Assembly (NCBI GenBank): GCA_001602955.1
Contig: LVAC01000022.1
Location: forward strand, 1-64,000
Source of the DNA: Sulfurospirillum sp001602955
Lineage (GTDB): Bacteria; Campylobacterota; Campylobacteria; Campylobacterales; Sulfurospirillaceae
Direction: 5' to 3'
DNA length: 64,000 nucleotides
This document shows positions 33,941 through 43,274 of the stretch, one piece after another. Position 1 is the first letter of the stretch. Each line of letters begins with the position of its first letter. The translations under genes were made by a program, and so were the position numbers. Below the pieces are notes generated by a model, which was given only the letters and a program-made list of their open reading frames with translations, searched no databases and had not been told where the DNA came from.

Positions 33941-34225
33941 TTATTCAGCACAAGGCGTTGTGCCTTTTCTCATCTCAGCACCGATTTCGTCACGGCTAGG
34001 TTGACCTGGATATGGTGCATCCCAGACGATACAACCTTCCGTCGGACAGGCTTCTGCACAAGCGGGCGCATCATGATGGCCTACGCACTCAACACATTTA
34101 TCTGCATAAACATAATAAATATCGGCACCTGTCGGGTTATCGCTATCGTCAACGATTGCACTTACAGGACACTCATCAATACACGCACCGCATGCGATAC
34201 AAATATCACTAATCTTTACTGCCAT
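33941..34225 (-). CDS. fdxA: 4Fe-4S dicluster ferredoxin
   Basis: 94 residues with cluster motifs CIACGACIDECPVSAI and CVECVGHHDAPACAEACPTEGC. It corresponds by position (upstream of ndk) to C. jejuni fdxA. In C. jejuni it is directly divergent from ahpC; here a chemoreceptor gene and a 403-base gap lie between. A GGAGAAAT ribosome site precedes the ATG. Confidence 0.9.
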   Translation of the reverse strand: MAVKISDICIACGACIDECPVSAIVDDSDNPTGADIYYVYADKCVECVGHHDAPACAEACPTEGCIVWDAPYPGQPSRDEIGAEMRKGTTPCAE

Positions 34226-34628
34226 TATTTCTCCTTTACTCGATGGGTTTACTCGCTAAAAACTATATCGAAACTAAATTAAAATTGATATTAAATCCAA
34301 ATGCTCGTTTTAAACTCACAAAGGGCTTAATTTAGCCGGTTTTAACCGGAACCTTTTCTCTCTACAACAACCAAGATATCTTGCCCGACACTAATTGTAT
34401 CAAAGAAATCTTACATTAATTTCGTAGCATGAAAATAGCTTACTAGCTTCGTGTTTTATTTTGTATGCTTGTCATCAATAAGCATTGCATTTCTTTAACA
34501 TGTTAAGATTTATAAGGTTCCTTTTTCTAAAAGGTAAATAATAATTTATCTTTCTACGTTTCGTTTAACTTATCGAAAGGTTTTTTTTCATACTATTATT
34601 CCAACATAATTTTAATGCGAGGTTCCAG
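34226..34628. promoter_or_regulatory. 403-base divergent gap between fdxA and the chemoreceptor
   Basis: No gene is visible here. The sequence is AT-rich. It contains a perfect 14-bp palindrome CCGGTTTTAACCGG (34336-34349), a perfect 12-bp palindrome TTAACATGTTAA (34495-34506) and, on the minus strand near fdxA, TATAGT as a possible -10. Promoters for both flanking genes must lie here. I see no clear sigma-28 or sigma-54 site for the chemoreceptor. Confidence 0.4.
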
Positions 34629-36599
34629 ATGAATTCATTAGCTAAAAAAGTGACGATTTTACAAGTCCTAATCGTTTCAATTTCTATTTTCGCATTTATC
34701 GTATATATCAACTTTTATTTAGGTACGTATATCAAACAAGAGACCGAACAAAAAATCACGATGAGTATCACCGAACTCGAAAGAACCGTACAAGTCTACA
34801 ACAGTGCATTGGAAGATACGGCCTTGAAACTCTATAGAATCTTTGAATCCCGATTCGGTAGCTTTGCACTCCATTCTAACGACACCGTCAACGTAAACGG
34901 CATTAAAACCCCGCGCATCACTGCCGGTGATTTTACGCTCAACAACAATTTTGCTTCCGTCGACGCTTTCACGAGTTTAACGGATGCCGTTGCAACCGTT
35001 TTCGTCAAAAGCGGCGATGATTTCGTCCGTATCTCAACTTCTTTGAAAAAAGAAGACGGTTCCCGTGCAATGGGTACTTTTTTAGGGAAAAACAGCCCGG
35101 CTTATATTCCGATTATGAATAAACAAAACTATATCGGTAATGCGCGCCTCTTCGGTAAAGACTACATTACCGTTTACGCGCCCATCATCGAAGACGACCA
35201 AATCCTAGGCATTCTTTTTATCGGTTATAACTTCACCGACGGATTAAAAAACCTTAAAAAGCAGATTAGCCAAATGAAAATCGGCGAATCGGGTTATTTC
35301 TACGCGATCAATACCAAAGGCGAATCTTACGACATTCATCCCCAATACGATACGAAAAAAGTCGCATCCGAATTGGACAAAAAAATTCTAACGCAAAAAC
35401 AAGGCTTATTTCATATTTCGCAAGATGGTGCGGAAAAGATCGTCAGCTTTAAGCCGTTTGACAAATGGAATTGGATTTTAGTCGCAGAAGCAAACGAAGC
35501 CGATTTTCAAGTCGCCAACCAAAAACTGCTCAATAACCTCATTATCGCATCGCTTATCATGACAATCGTTATGTTAATAATTATTTGGCAAATTATCAAC
35601 CGCATTATCGCAAAACCGCTTCATCATTTAATCGTAAAAGCAAAGGAGCTTTCAAGCGGTAACGGAGATTTGACGCGTAAATTGGAAGTCAAAGGAACGG
35701 ACGAGATCGCTCAGGCGAGCGAACAAATCAATCGATTTATCGATAAAGTCCATGATTTGATTTGTAATGCCAAATCTATGTCAAGCGAAAACTCTTCTAT
35801 CTCCTACGAACTTTCAACAACTTCGTTACATGTCGAAAAATTAGTCGAGCAATCAACCGATATTGTTTTGCAAACAACGACGCAAGCAGAGCAAGTCAAA
35901 AACAATATGACGCAATCGATGTCTTATGCCAAAAACAGCAAAGAGGATATGACAAGAGCCAACCAATCCCTCCGATCTGCCAGTCAAGCCGTTATCGAAC
36001 TAACCAAAGAAATTCAACAAAGCTCTATGACCGAAATCGAACTTGCGCAAAAACTCAGCCAATTAAGTGCCGATGCGGAGCAAGTGAAAAGCGTCTTAAC
36101 GGTTATCAGCGATATCGCCGACCAGACAAATCTTTTGGCTCTCAATGCCGCAATAGAAGCCGCACGCGCGGGCGAACACGGACGAGGCTTTGCGGTCGTT
36201 GCCGATGAAGTACGAAAACTAGCCGAAAGAACGCAAAAAAGTCTTTTTGAAATTAACGCGACCATTAACGTTATCGTCCAAGCCATCGTCAACTCAAGCG
36301 ATCAGATGAGCCAAAACTCTCACAAAGTCGAAGACCTCGCCAATCGTGCCCATAAAGTAGAATCAAGCCTACAAGAAAGCTTCCAATTGATTGATGCCGT
36401 AACGAAAATTACTGAAAATACCGTTGATGATTACCTCAAAACAGGCAATGAAATCGAAATTATTATTGCTAAAATAGCCCAAATCAATAAAATTTCAACC
36501 GAAAATAGCCGTAGTGTCGAAGAAATTGCTTCTGCGGCAGATCATTTGAGTAAAATGACGGAAAATCTCAATCAAAAACTCGGTGAATTTCGGACTTAA
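34629..36599 (+). CDS. Methyl-accepting chemotaxis protein with periplasmic cache domain
   Basis: 656 residues. Membrane segments at about 10-32 and 303-325 enclose a cache-type periplasmic domain with YIGNARLFGKDYITVYAPI, GESGYFYAINTKGE and FDKWNWILVAEANE. HAMP spans about 326-380. The signalling domain (about 400-656) has the hairpin tip EHGRGFAVVADEVRKLAERTQ. No C-terminal CheR pentapeptide is seen. The ligand is unknown. Relative to C. jejuni it is an insertion between fdxA and ahpC. Confidence 0.92.
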   Translation: MNSLAKKVTILQVLIVSISIFAFIVYINFYLGTYIKQETEQKITMSITELERTVQVYNSALEDTALKLYRIFESRFGSFALHSNDTVNVNGIKTPRITAGDFTLNNNFASVDAFTSLTDAVATVFVKSGDDFVRISTSLKKEDGSRAMGTFLGKNSPAYIPIMNKQNYIGNARLFGKDYITVYAPIIEDDQILGILFIGYNFTDGLKNLKKQISQMKIGESGYFYAINTKGESYDIHPQYDTKKVASELDKKILTQKQGLFHISQDGAEKIVSFKPFDKWNWILVAEANEADFQVANQKLLNNLIIASLIMTIVMLIIIWQIINRIIAKPLHHLIVKAKELSSGNGDLTRKLEVKGTDEIAQASEQINRFIDKVHDLICNAKSMSSENSSISYELSTTSLHVEKLVEQSTDIVLQTTTQAEQVKNNMTQSMSYAKNSKEDMTRANQSLRSASQAVIELTKEIQQSSMTEIELAQKLSQLSADAEQVKSVLTVISDIADQTNLLALNAAIEAARAGEHGRGFAVVADEVRKLAERTQKSLFEINATINVIVQAIVNSSDQMSQNSHKVEDLANRAHKVESSLQESFQLIDAVTKITENTVDDYLKTGNEIEIIIAKIAQINKISTENSRSVEEIASAADHLSKMTENLNQKLGEFRT

Positions 36600-36666
36600 A
36601 AGTTGGGGAAAGCTTATAAGAGCTAATTAGTCTTATTTGTTAAAAACGATTTTTTGTATTTAACTA

Positions 36667-36672
36667 TATAAT
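36667..36672 (+). promoter_or_regulatory. -10 element for ahpC
   Basis: TATAAT 38 bases upstream of the ahpC ATG, in a 110-base gap after the chemoreceptor gene. The site shows ahpC is transcribed independently. Confidence 0.45.
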
Positions 36673-36709
36673 TTACGTATCAATAAAAATTCCTATCTAA
36701 AGGATCTAC

Positions 36710-37306
36710 ATGTTAGTTACAAATAAAGCTCCAGATTTTACGGCGTCGGCCGTTTTAGGTGACAATCAAATTGTGGATAATTTCAACCTCTATCAAAATT
36801 TTGGCTCTAAAGGAACCGTACTCTTCTTTTATCCTTTGGATTTTACGTTCGTATGCCCTTCCGAAATTATCGCTTTCGATAAGCGTTTAGGAGAGTTTAC
36901 AAGCCGCGGTATCAATGTTATCGGTGTATCGATCGATTCTCAATTCTCACACTTCGCATGGAAAAATACGCCGGTTGACCATGGCGGAATCGGACAAGTT
37001 AAATTCCCGCTTGTTGCAGATATTACCAAACAAATTTCCCGTGACTACGACGTGCTATTTCAAGAAGGCGTTGCACTACGCGGATCGTTTTTGATCGACA
37101 AAGACGGCACTGTCAGACATGCAGTCATTAACGATTTACCGCTTGGTAGAAATATCGACGAAATGTTAAGAATGATCGATACGATGCTTTTTACGAACGA
37201 GTACGGTGAAGTATGCCCTGCCGGTTGGCAAAAAGGCGATAAAGGAATGAAAGCGACGACCGAAGGCGTTGCAGACTATCTTGCACACAACTCCGATAAA
37301 CTTTAA
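36710..37306 (+). CDS. ahpC: Peroxiredoxin AhpC
   Basis: A typical 2-Cys peroxiredoxin of 198 residues. The peroxidatic cysteine lies in FYPLDFTFVCPSE and the resolving cysteine in EVCPAGW. It reduces hydrogen peroxide and organic peroxides. It faces the perR gene, with a shared hairpin between the two. AhpC is under PerR control in relatives; that is an inference here. Confidence 0.96.
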   Translation: MLVTNKAPDFTASAVLGDNQIVDNFNLYQNFGSKGTVLFFYPLDFTFVCPSEIIAFDKRLGEFTSRGINVIGVSIDSQFSHFAWKNTPVDHGGIGQVKFPLVADITKQISRDYDVLFQEGVALRGSFLIDKDGTVRHAVINDLPLGRNIDEMLRMIDTMLFTNEYGEVCPAGWQKGDKGMKATTEGVADYLAHNSDKL

Positions 37307-37312
37307 TCTTTA

Positions 37313-37336
37313 GAAAGAGAGCATTAGCTCTCTTTC
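37313..37336. terminator. Terminator between ahpC and perR
   Basis: A perfect stem GAAAGAGAGC / GCTCTCTTTC with a four-base loop, followed on the plus strand by a T/C-rich tail. It serves ahpC and could work in both directions. Confidence 0.75.
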
Positions 37337-37362
37337 ATTCTCTCTAATTCTTTCAAAATTTC

Positions 37363-37773
37363 CTATTTACAAAATCGGCAATGTGAAACGGAAGCAATAA
37401 CGTCCATGCGTAAGATATGAATCTTTTGCTTTTCCTCCAATGCCGCTTGATAGTCGAATAAATTTTGATCGTAATCGCTATCCTCGATTGCGCCGCAAGA
37501 CGAACAAACCACGTGAATATGAGGTTTTGAATAAATATCGTAACGCATTTTGCCGTCGGCAACGTTTACCTCGATAACCACGCCTTTTTCTTTTAACATC
37601 GCAAGGTTTTTATAAACCGTCGCAAGCGACATAGAAGGATTTTCTTTTTTGAGGGAATCGTATAAATCGTCAATGGTCGGATGTGTTTTTTTATCCAGTT
37701 CTTTTAAAACAGAAATGCGTTGGGGCGTTGCTTTAAGCTCTTTGCTCTTGAGTAGCTGAATAAAGTCGTTCAT
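37363..37773 (-). CDS. perR: Fur-family peroxide regulator PerR
   Basis: 136 residues. The winged helix has ATPQRISVLKEL and MSLATVYKNLAMLKEKGVV. Metal ligands: structural zinc through CSSC and CRFC at the end; regulatory site RYDIYSKPHIH, with Asp where PerR (not Fur) carries it, then D in the later DSDYD segment. Position after dxs-fliH-fliG-fliF matches C. jejuni perR. A 23-base imperfect palindrome lies upstream at 37826-37848. Confidence 0.88.
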   Translation of the reverse strand: MNDFIQLLKSKELKATPQRISVLKELDKKTHPTIDDLYDSLKKENPSMSLATVYKNLAMLKEKGVVIEVNVADGKMRYDIYSKPHIHVVCSSCGAIEDSDYDQNLFDYQAALEEKQKIHILRMDVIASVSHCRFCK

Positions 37774-37825
37774 CTCATTCCCCTCCTCTTTAAAAATTTT
37801 CTATATCATGCCATACGATCGTTCA

Positions 37826-37848
37826 AATTAGATGAAAAATTTCTAATT
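37826..37848. promoter_or_regulatory. Candidate PerR/Fur operator upstream of perR
   Basis: AATTAGA (37826-37832) and TCTAATT (37842-37848) form an inverted repeat around a 9-base AT-rich centre, about 53-75 bases upstream of the perR start and just before the dxs stop. The layout suits autoregulation; the consensus for this organism is unknown. Confidence 0.4.
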
Positions 37849-37856
37849 AATATTTT

Positions 37857-39695
37857 TTATTTATTATTATACAATAGTGCAATTTTCTGAGCGATTTGAG
37901 GTGCCGAAATGCCGAGCCGCTCTTCAACAAGATGCGTCTCCCCATGTGTAATAAAAGCATCCTCGTACTCAAAAGTATGGATTTTCGCGGATAAATCATG
38001 TTTTTCTTTAAACGATAAAAGCAACGTACCGATACCGCCTATTTTAGCACTATCGCTTATCACATACCATGTTTCGTAATGCTTTGAAAGTGATAATAAC
38101 GTCGTTTCGTCTAACGGCTTGGCAAAGCGCAAATCAACAAGGCCGACCTGAATACCTTTTGCTTCCAAAAGGTGTGCAACCTCAACCGCTTTTCCTACGC
38201 CACTTCCGTACCCGACCAAAAGAATCGAGTCTTGGCCTTCTTGCAGTATTTGTGCTTTTGCATACTCAAACGCAAGAGAGCTAAAAGCACTGCAATCGCC
38301 GAACGAACCTCTGGGATAGCGAATAGCAAGAGGACCTTCATGCGTATACGCATAGCGCAGTGCTTCATGCATACTCGCTTCATCACGCGGTGCCATCAGC
38401 GTCATATTCGGAATTGCGCTTAAATACGAAATATCAAAAGCTCCTTGATGCGTTTCACCGTCTTCACCGACAATGCCGGCTCTATCGATCGCAAAGACAA
38501 CATTTAAATTTAAAATACAGGCATCATGAATCACTTGGTCGTATGCTCGTTGTAAAAAAGTAGAGTAAATGCTTACAAAAGGTTTAAAACCCTCTTTTGC
38601 CATAGAACACATCGACGTGACGGCATGTTGTTCGGCAATCGCGACATCCCAAAAACGATTGGGATACGCTTGAATTAACGGAGACAAACCCGTTCCGCTC
38701 GGCATTGCGGCAGTAACACCGACGACATTGTCATGTTCTTTTGCCAAAGCCATCAATGCTTCCGAATACATCGTCGTAGCATTTTTGCTTACACCTTGCT
38801 TGATCGCTTCGCCGCTTGCGACGTCAAACGGCCCCACGCCGTGCCATTTTTCATAATACCCTTCCGCCATTTCATACCCTTTTCCCTTAAGGGTCTGCGC
38901 ATGAATAATAACGGGTTTTTTCAGGCTACGAGCCGATTGCATCGCGCGAATAAGGCTTTCTAAGTCATGCCCGTCAATCGGACCGATATAATCGATACCT
39001 AGTTCTTCAAACAAAATTCCCGGCGTAATCAGCTTAAAACTCTCTTCAAATTTTTTCGCCATATACGTGGCACTTTCAGGGAGATACTGTAAGATCTGTT
39101 CGGTTGTTTTTTTAATTTTTTGATAAAAATCTCCGGCCATTGCTTGAGAAAGAAATTTACTGATAGCACCGATAGGTTTTGCGATACTCATTTTATTATC
39201 GTTCAGGATAATTACGACAGGATAGCGTCTATCGCCTAACTCGTTTAATGCCTCATACACCATTCCCGCACTTAAAGAACCGTCGCCGATTAATGCAACA
39301 GGAAGGCGTTTTGCCTGTTCGCCCTTTAATGCAATGGCTTTAGCAGCTCCTACGGCTAACGAAATCGACGTCGAACTATGTCCGGCGATAAAATAATCGT
39401 AAGGAGACTCATCCGGCCTTGTATAACCGCTAATGCCGTCCAATGTTCGAAGCGTATCAAACCGTCCCCATCGATCGGTTAAAAGTTTGTGCGTATATGC
39501 CTGATGGCTTACATCGAAAATAAAAGGATCATTTTGAGCATCAAAGACGTAATGCATTGCAACGATAAGCTCAACGGCACCGACGTTACTGCTTAAATGC
39601 CCTCCGTTATGGCTGACCGTTTGAATAATTTTTTGCCTAATCTCTTCACATAAATGGGTTAATTCTTCAATCGATTGTTTGCGTAGCTCTTTCAT
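37857..39695 (-). CDS. dxs: 1-deoxy-D-xylulose-5-phosphate synthase
   Basis: Thiamine-diphosphate enzyme that starts the MEP isoprenoid pathway. It has GHSSTSISLAVGAA, the ThDP motif GDGSLSAGMVYEALNELG...ILNDNKMSIA, and DRAGIVGEDGETHQG. Length is 612 with ATG 39695, which has GGAA 5 bases before it; a TTG three codons earlier is an alternative. It follows fliH, as in C. jejuni. Confidence 0.96.
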   Translation of the reverse strand: MKELRKQSIEELTHLCEEIRQKIIQTVSHNGGHLSSNVGAVELIVAMHYVFDAQNDPFIFDVSHQAYTHKLLTDRWGRFDTLRTLDGISGYTRPDESPYDYFIAGHSSTSISLAVGAAKAIALKGEQAKRLPVALIGDGSLSAGMVYEALNELGDRRYPVVIILNDNKMSIAKPIGAISKFLSQAMAGDFYQKIKKTTEQILQYLPESATYMAKKFEESFKLITPGILFEELGIDYIGPIDGHDLESLIRAMQSARSLKKPVIIHAQTLKGKGYEMAEGYYEKWHGVGPFDVASGEAIKQGVSKNATTMYSEALMALAKEHDNVVGVTAAMPSGTGLSPLIQAYPNRFWDVAIAEQHAVTSMCSMAKEGFKPFVSIYSTFLQRAYDQVIHDACILNLNVVFAIDRAGIVGEDGETHQGAFDISYLSAIPNMTLMAPRDEASMHEALRYAYTHEGPLAIRYPRGSFGDCSAFSSLAFEYAKAQILQEGQDSILLVGYGSGVGKAVEVAHLLEAKGIQVGLVDLRFAKPLDETTLLSLSKHYETWYVISDSAKIGGIGTLLLSFKEKHDLSAKIHTFEYEDAFITHGETHLVEERLGISAPQIAQKIALLYNNK

Positions 39696-39710
39696 AGTTT
39701 CCAATACTTC

Positions 39711-40511
39711 TTAATTTTCTTGTAATAAATATTTCACTTTTTCCAAACGTACGGCTAGATTACCGTCAAGATTTCCTACGTCGCTCAAAACGATGACGCC
39801 GCCTAAAGTAACGGCATCGTCGGAAACCACCGTAATTTTTTCTTCGCCCGCATAGAGTTCTTTTAGAAAATCAAAATCTTTCGGGTTGACTTTAAGTTCA
39901 ATTTTCATCGCCTCTTTAACTTCTTTGAGTAAAGCTTTTGCCAAAGAAGCCGCCACTTGGGAGCTTGAGCTTGCTATCTCTTTTTTAATCACTTCTTTTG
40001 CGATTTCAAAAGCACTGACACTCATATCGGTTTCAATTTTTTCCAATTTTTCATCGAGACTTTTATAAAGCGTATCTAAGTGCATAATCGACTTGAGATA
40101 ACGCGATTTTATCTCGGAGAGTACGCTCTCGGACTCCTCTTTTGCTTTTTGATACCCTTGCGCATAGGCATTTTCTCTTTCACGCGTTAACTCTTCCGTG
40201 AGTCGCTTGCTAAAATCTTGTTCTTGTTTCTCGATTTGAATTTGTAATTTAACGACATTCGACGTCAATTCATCGGTTTTTTTTAAAAGTTCTTCAATAA
40301 ATTGATTTTGCGCACCCTCTTCAATACGTGTAATCGTAACGATTTCATCGGAAGGCGTCTTCATCTCTTGCGGTTCAAAAGCATCTTGCATGTATTCGTC
40401 TTGCGTCGTGACGATAGCATCAAGATTCCCGTTCGTACCTAAGACTTTAAAACGATAACGCTGAATCGAATGGTCGTCAATGCTATCTTTATCAATAATA
40501 TTATCTGCCAT
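39711..40511 (-). CDS. fliH: Flagellar assembly protein FliH
   Basis: 266 residues with a charged coiled-coil middle (about 60-160, QIEKQEQDFSKRLTEELTRE) and a C-terminal conserved part (KEVIKKEIASSS, LKVNPKDFDFLKEL, LGGVIVLSDVGNLDGNLAVRL). It regulates the export ATPase FliI. It lies in the order fliF-fliG-fliH-dxs. Confidence 0.88.
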   Translation of the reverse strand: MADNIIDKDSIDDHSIQRYRFKVLGTNGNLDAIVTTQDEYMQDAFEPQEMKTPSDEIVTITRIEEGAQNQFIEELLKKTDELTSNVVKLQIQIEKQEQDFSKRLTEELTRERENAYAQGYQKAKEESESVLSEIKSRYLKSIMHLDTLYKSLDEKLEKIETDMSVSAFEIAKEVIKKEIASSSSQVAASLAKALLKEVKEAMKIELKVNPKDFDFLKELYAGEEKITVVSDDAVTLGGVIVLSDVGNLDGNLAVRLEKVKYLLQEN

Positions 40512-40512
40512 C

Positions 40513-41538
40513 TTAACCTATCATTTCTTCGGCTTCGCCGATTTGTAACACGCCTTGCTCGGCCAGCTTTTGCACCTCTTCGACAATTTTACGTTGTGCT
40601 TCTTCAACGTCTTTGACACGCACGGCACCGAGGAAGTTCATCTCCTCGACAAATGCTTCTTGCGCACGTTGGGACATATTGTCGAAAAATTTGCGTTTGA
40701 GATCGTCGATCGATCCTTTTAAAGCAATCATCAAATCGCGTTTATCGGCAACTTTTAGAATTTCTCGTACCGCATTTCCGTCAAGTTTCATAATATCTTC
40801 AAACGTAAACATCATATCTTTGATAACCGATGCTAATTTTTCATCGGCCTGCTCAATATAAGCAATGGTTGTTTTAGATGCTTTTTGCCCCAAACGGTTC
40901 AAAATTTCGGCAACAGCTCTTGGACCGCCGACTTCAACTTTATACGACGTCAACGATTCGAGTTTGTTTTCCAACACTGCCGAAACACGTTTCACGACGG
41001 AGGGTGAAATTTCACCGAGGTTTGCCATTCTGATCGTTACTTCGCTTCTAAGTTGATCAGGAAAGAAAGAGAGCGTCTCTGCCGCACTCGTAGGATCCAT
41101 ATGCGCCAAAATAAGTGCCACGGTTTGAGGATGCTCATTGATAATAAAATCGCCCAGTTGTTGAGGTTTAATTTGAGAGAGATACCCAAAGCTTTGTGAA
41201 TTTTCCATTGATTTGGAGAGCTTATCTAAAATCTTTTGAGCTTCTTCCGCACCGAACGTTCGGTATAGGATCTCTTTCGCATATTCCATACCGCCGCTTC
41301 GGATATACTGATTGGATTGTAAGATAACGTAAAATTCTTCCAAAACGGCATTTGCGACGGCTTTATCAATATTTTTTGCCGTTGCGATATATTTGGAGAT
41401 ATCGGTTACGACATCGATTTCCATATGTGAAAAAAGATTTGCCGTAGAATCTTCCCCGAGTTGTATCAATAAAATAGCCGCTTTTTCCGCCATAGTTAGT
41501 TCATTGTAAAGGGTTTTTTGTTCTTCCGTTAATTTCAT
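40513..41538 (-). CDS. fliG: Flagellar motor switch protein FliG
   Basis: Rotor protein of 341 residues. The middle domain has the EHPQTVALILAHMDPTSAAE motif. The C-terminal torque helix holds the charged residues in RAQEAFVEEMNFLGAVRVKDVEEAQRKIV. It directly overlaps fliF by one base and is two bases from fliH. Confidence 0.97.
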   Translation of the reverse strand: MKLTEEQKTLYNELTMAEKAAILLIQLGEDSTANLFSHMEIDVVTDISKYIATAKNIDKAVANAVLEEFYVILQSNQYIRSGGMEYAKEILYRTFGAEEAQKILDKLSKSMENSQSFGYLSQIKPQQLGDFIINEHPQTVALILAHMDPTSAAETLSFFPDQLRSEVTIRMANLGEISPSVVKRVSAVLENKLESLTSYKVEVGGPRAVAEILNRLGQKASKTTIAYIEQADEKLASVIKDMMFTFEDIMKLDGNAVREILKVADKRDLMIALKGSIDDLKRKFFDNMSQRAQEAFVEEMNFLGAVRVKDVEEAQRKIVEEVQKLAEQGVLQIGEAEEMIG

Positions 41539-43265
41539 TATCCAAGATCCTTTGAACTATTACGCGTATCGAAATCCCCCTCGTTACGAATCATCGATTG
41601 CAATAAAGAGGCAAACTCCTCGCTCTTTTGTTCCGCCAAGTGTTTCAGTTTCTCAAGTAAGACGTCGTATTTTAAACTTTCTTCATTAAAGTCTTGCCCG
41701 ATACCCAATTGATCTTCGACTTTTTTACGTGCCTGTTTGAATTTTTCTAATGTATCTTCCGCACCCTCTTCTTCGTCTAGTTTAATCGGTTCAACTTCAT
41801 CTTCGAAATCGTCCAACTTTGTCTCAACCATTTTTTGACTAAACGGAAGAATAACTTTTTTGTAAAAAACGAAGAGTAAAATTGCAACCATAAGATATTT
41901 AAGCAAAGGAACCAACGGCATAACGTAACGAGAAACTTTTTCCATAAAGTCTTTCGTCGCAACACGCGTTCCATCGCTTGAGAGCGGTTTAAACTCGAAA
42001 TTGCTGACGGTCACTTCATCGCCTCGCGTCGCGTTATACCCTACCGTTTGGCGTACGATATCACGAATAGCGTCCATCTGCTCTTTGCTCAAAGGCGTAT
42101 ATTCTAATTCGCTTTTTTTATTTCCTTTTTCGTCTAAACCGTATTTATACGCACCGTCAACGACGACTGCGGCAGTAATGCGTTTAATTTTGGCAAATTC
42201 GTCTTTGGAGTTAACAACTTTTTTAGAAATTTCATAATTCGTCGTGGTCGAACTTTTTTGGTATGTTTCACCCTTTTTCGTACTCTCTAACCCTTGCACC
42301 GGACCGATATTGCTAATAGCACCCGGTACGCCTCCGACGTCTTGAGGTTCTTTGCCTTCACGTTTCTCTTCGATGCTTTGTTCGCTTCTCGGTACCGAAT
42401 TGGGATCGTAAATTTCACTGACGGAATCTTGTTGCGAAAAATCAAAATCAATCGTTACTTTAGCGTTGACTTTATCGATACCGCCGATAACAGGGGCTAA
42501 TACGTTAATAATTTTCTGTTCGATATTGTGTTCAAACTCTTTTTTATAGCGGATTTGACTCTTAACAAGTTCGCCCTGAAATAAATTGCTGTCGTTATCG
42601 CCTAAAGGTTCTCCGTCTTGATTAACAATCGAGACATTTTCTGCCGTAAGGTTGGCAATCGACGCGGCAATAAGATTTTTAATACCCGTAATTTGTTTTA
42701 AAGAAAGGCTCATGCCCGATCGAATATTTAAAACGACCGATGCAGTAGGCGATGCTTGCTTTTGTGCAAAAACCGTCTCTTTGGGTACAGCGATATGAAC
42801 GCTTGCATTGGCGATCGGTCCTAAGCTTTCGATCGTACGGGCAAGTTCGCCTTCCAAAGCACGGATATATTTGATTTTTTGTTCAAAATCGGTTGCGCCG
42901 AATTCCGTTTTATCAAAAATTTCAAAACCGACTTTGCTGTTTTTCGGGATACCTTGTGCGGCGATAGCGATACGTTGTTTATGCACCATCTCCGAGGGAA
43001 CGGCTATCGTTCCTTCGTTTAAAATTTTATAAGGCACTTTATCTTTTTCGAGTTGTTGAATAATCAACGCCGAATCGCCCGCGGTAGTATTTTCAAACAA
43101 AACACTATACCCGCTCGTATTGGAAGAGTTGCTGTTTTTATACAACATTAAAAACACTAAAAAACCGATCAGCACGACGATAGACATAGCCGCAACGATG
43201 CGCTGGCGTAACGTTAAGTTTTGAATAAGCGTCGCTATCTGATTTAAAAGCGTTCTAAACTCCAT
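41538..43265 (-). CDS. fliF: Flagellar MS-ring protein FliF
   Basis: 575 residues. Membrane segments at about 22-43 and 445-465 bracket a periplasmic region with ring-building motifs (SVLFENTTAGDSALIIQQLEKDKVPYKI, FEIFDKTEFGATDFEQKIKYIRALEGELARTI, ASVHIAVPKETVFA). The C-terminal cytoplasmic tail binds FliG, the next gene. Confidence 0.96.
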   Translation of the reverse strand: MEFRTLLNQIATLIQNLTLRQRIVAAMSIVVLIGFLVFLMLYKNSNSSNTSGYSVLFENTTAGDSALIIQQLEKDKVPYKILNEGTIAVPSEMVHKQRIAIAAQGIPKNSKVGFEIFDKTEFGATDFEQKIKYIRALEGELARTIESLGPIANASVHIAVPKETVFAQKQASPTASVVLNIRSGMSLSLKQITGIKNLIAASIANLTAENVSIVNQDGEPLGDNDSNLFQGELVKSQIRYKKEFEHNIEQKIINVLAPVIGGIDKVNAKVTIDFDFSQQDSVSEIYDPNSVPRSEQSIEEKREGKEPQDVGGVPGAISNIGPVQGLESTKKGETYQKSSTTTNYEISKKVVNSKDEFAKIKRITAAVVVDGAYKYGLDEKGNKKSELEYTPLSKEQMDAIRDIVRQTVGYNATRGDEVTVSNFEFKPLSSDGTRVATKDFMEKVSRYVMPLVPLLKYLMVAILLFVFYKKVILPFSQKMVETKLDDFEDEVEPIKLDEEEGAEDTLEKFKQARKKVEDQLGIGQDFNEESLKYDVLLEKLKHLAEQKSEEFASLLQSMIRNEGDFDTRNSSKDLG

Positions 43266-43274
43266 GTATCTCTC

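Noticed and set aside
34629..36599. Assigning a ligand to the chemoreceptor
   Set aside because: Cache domains bind many amines, acids and other ligands; no diagnostic ligand motif can be read with certainty.
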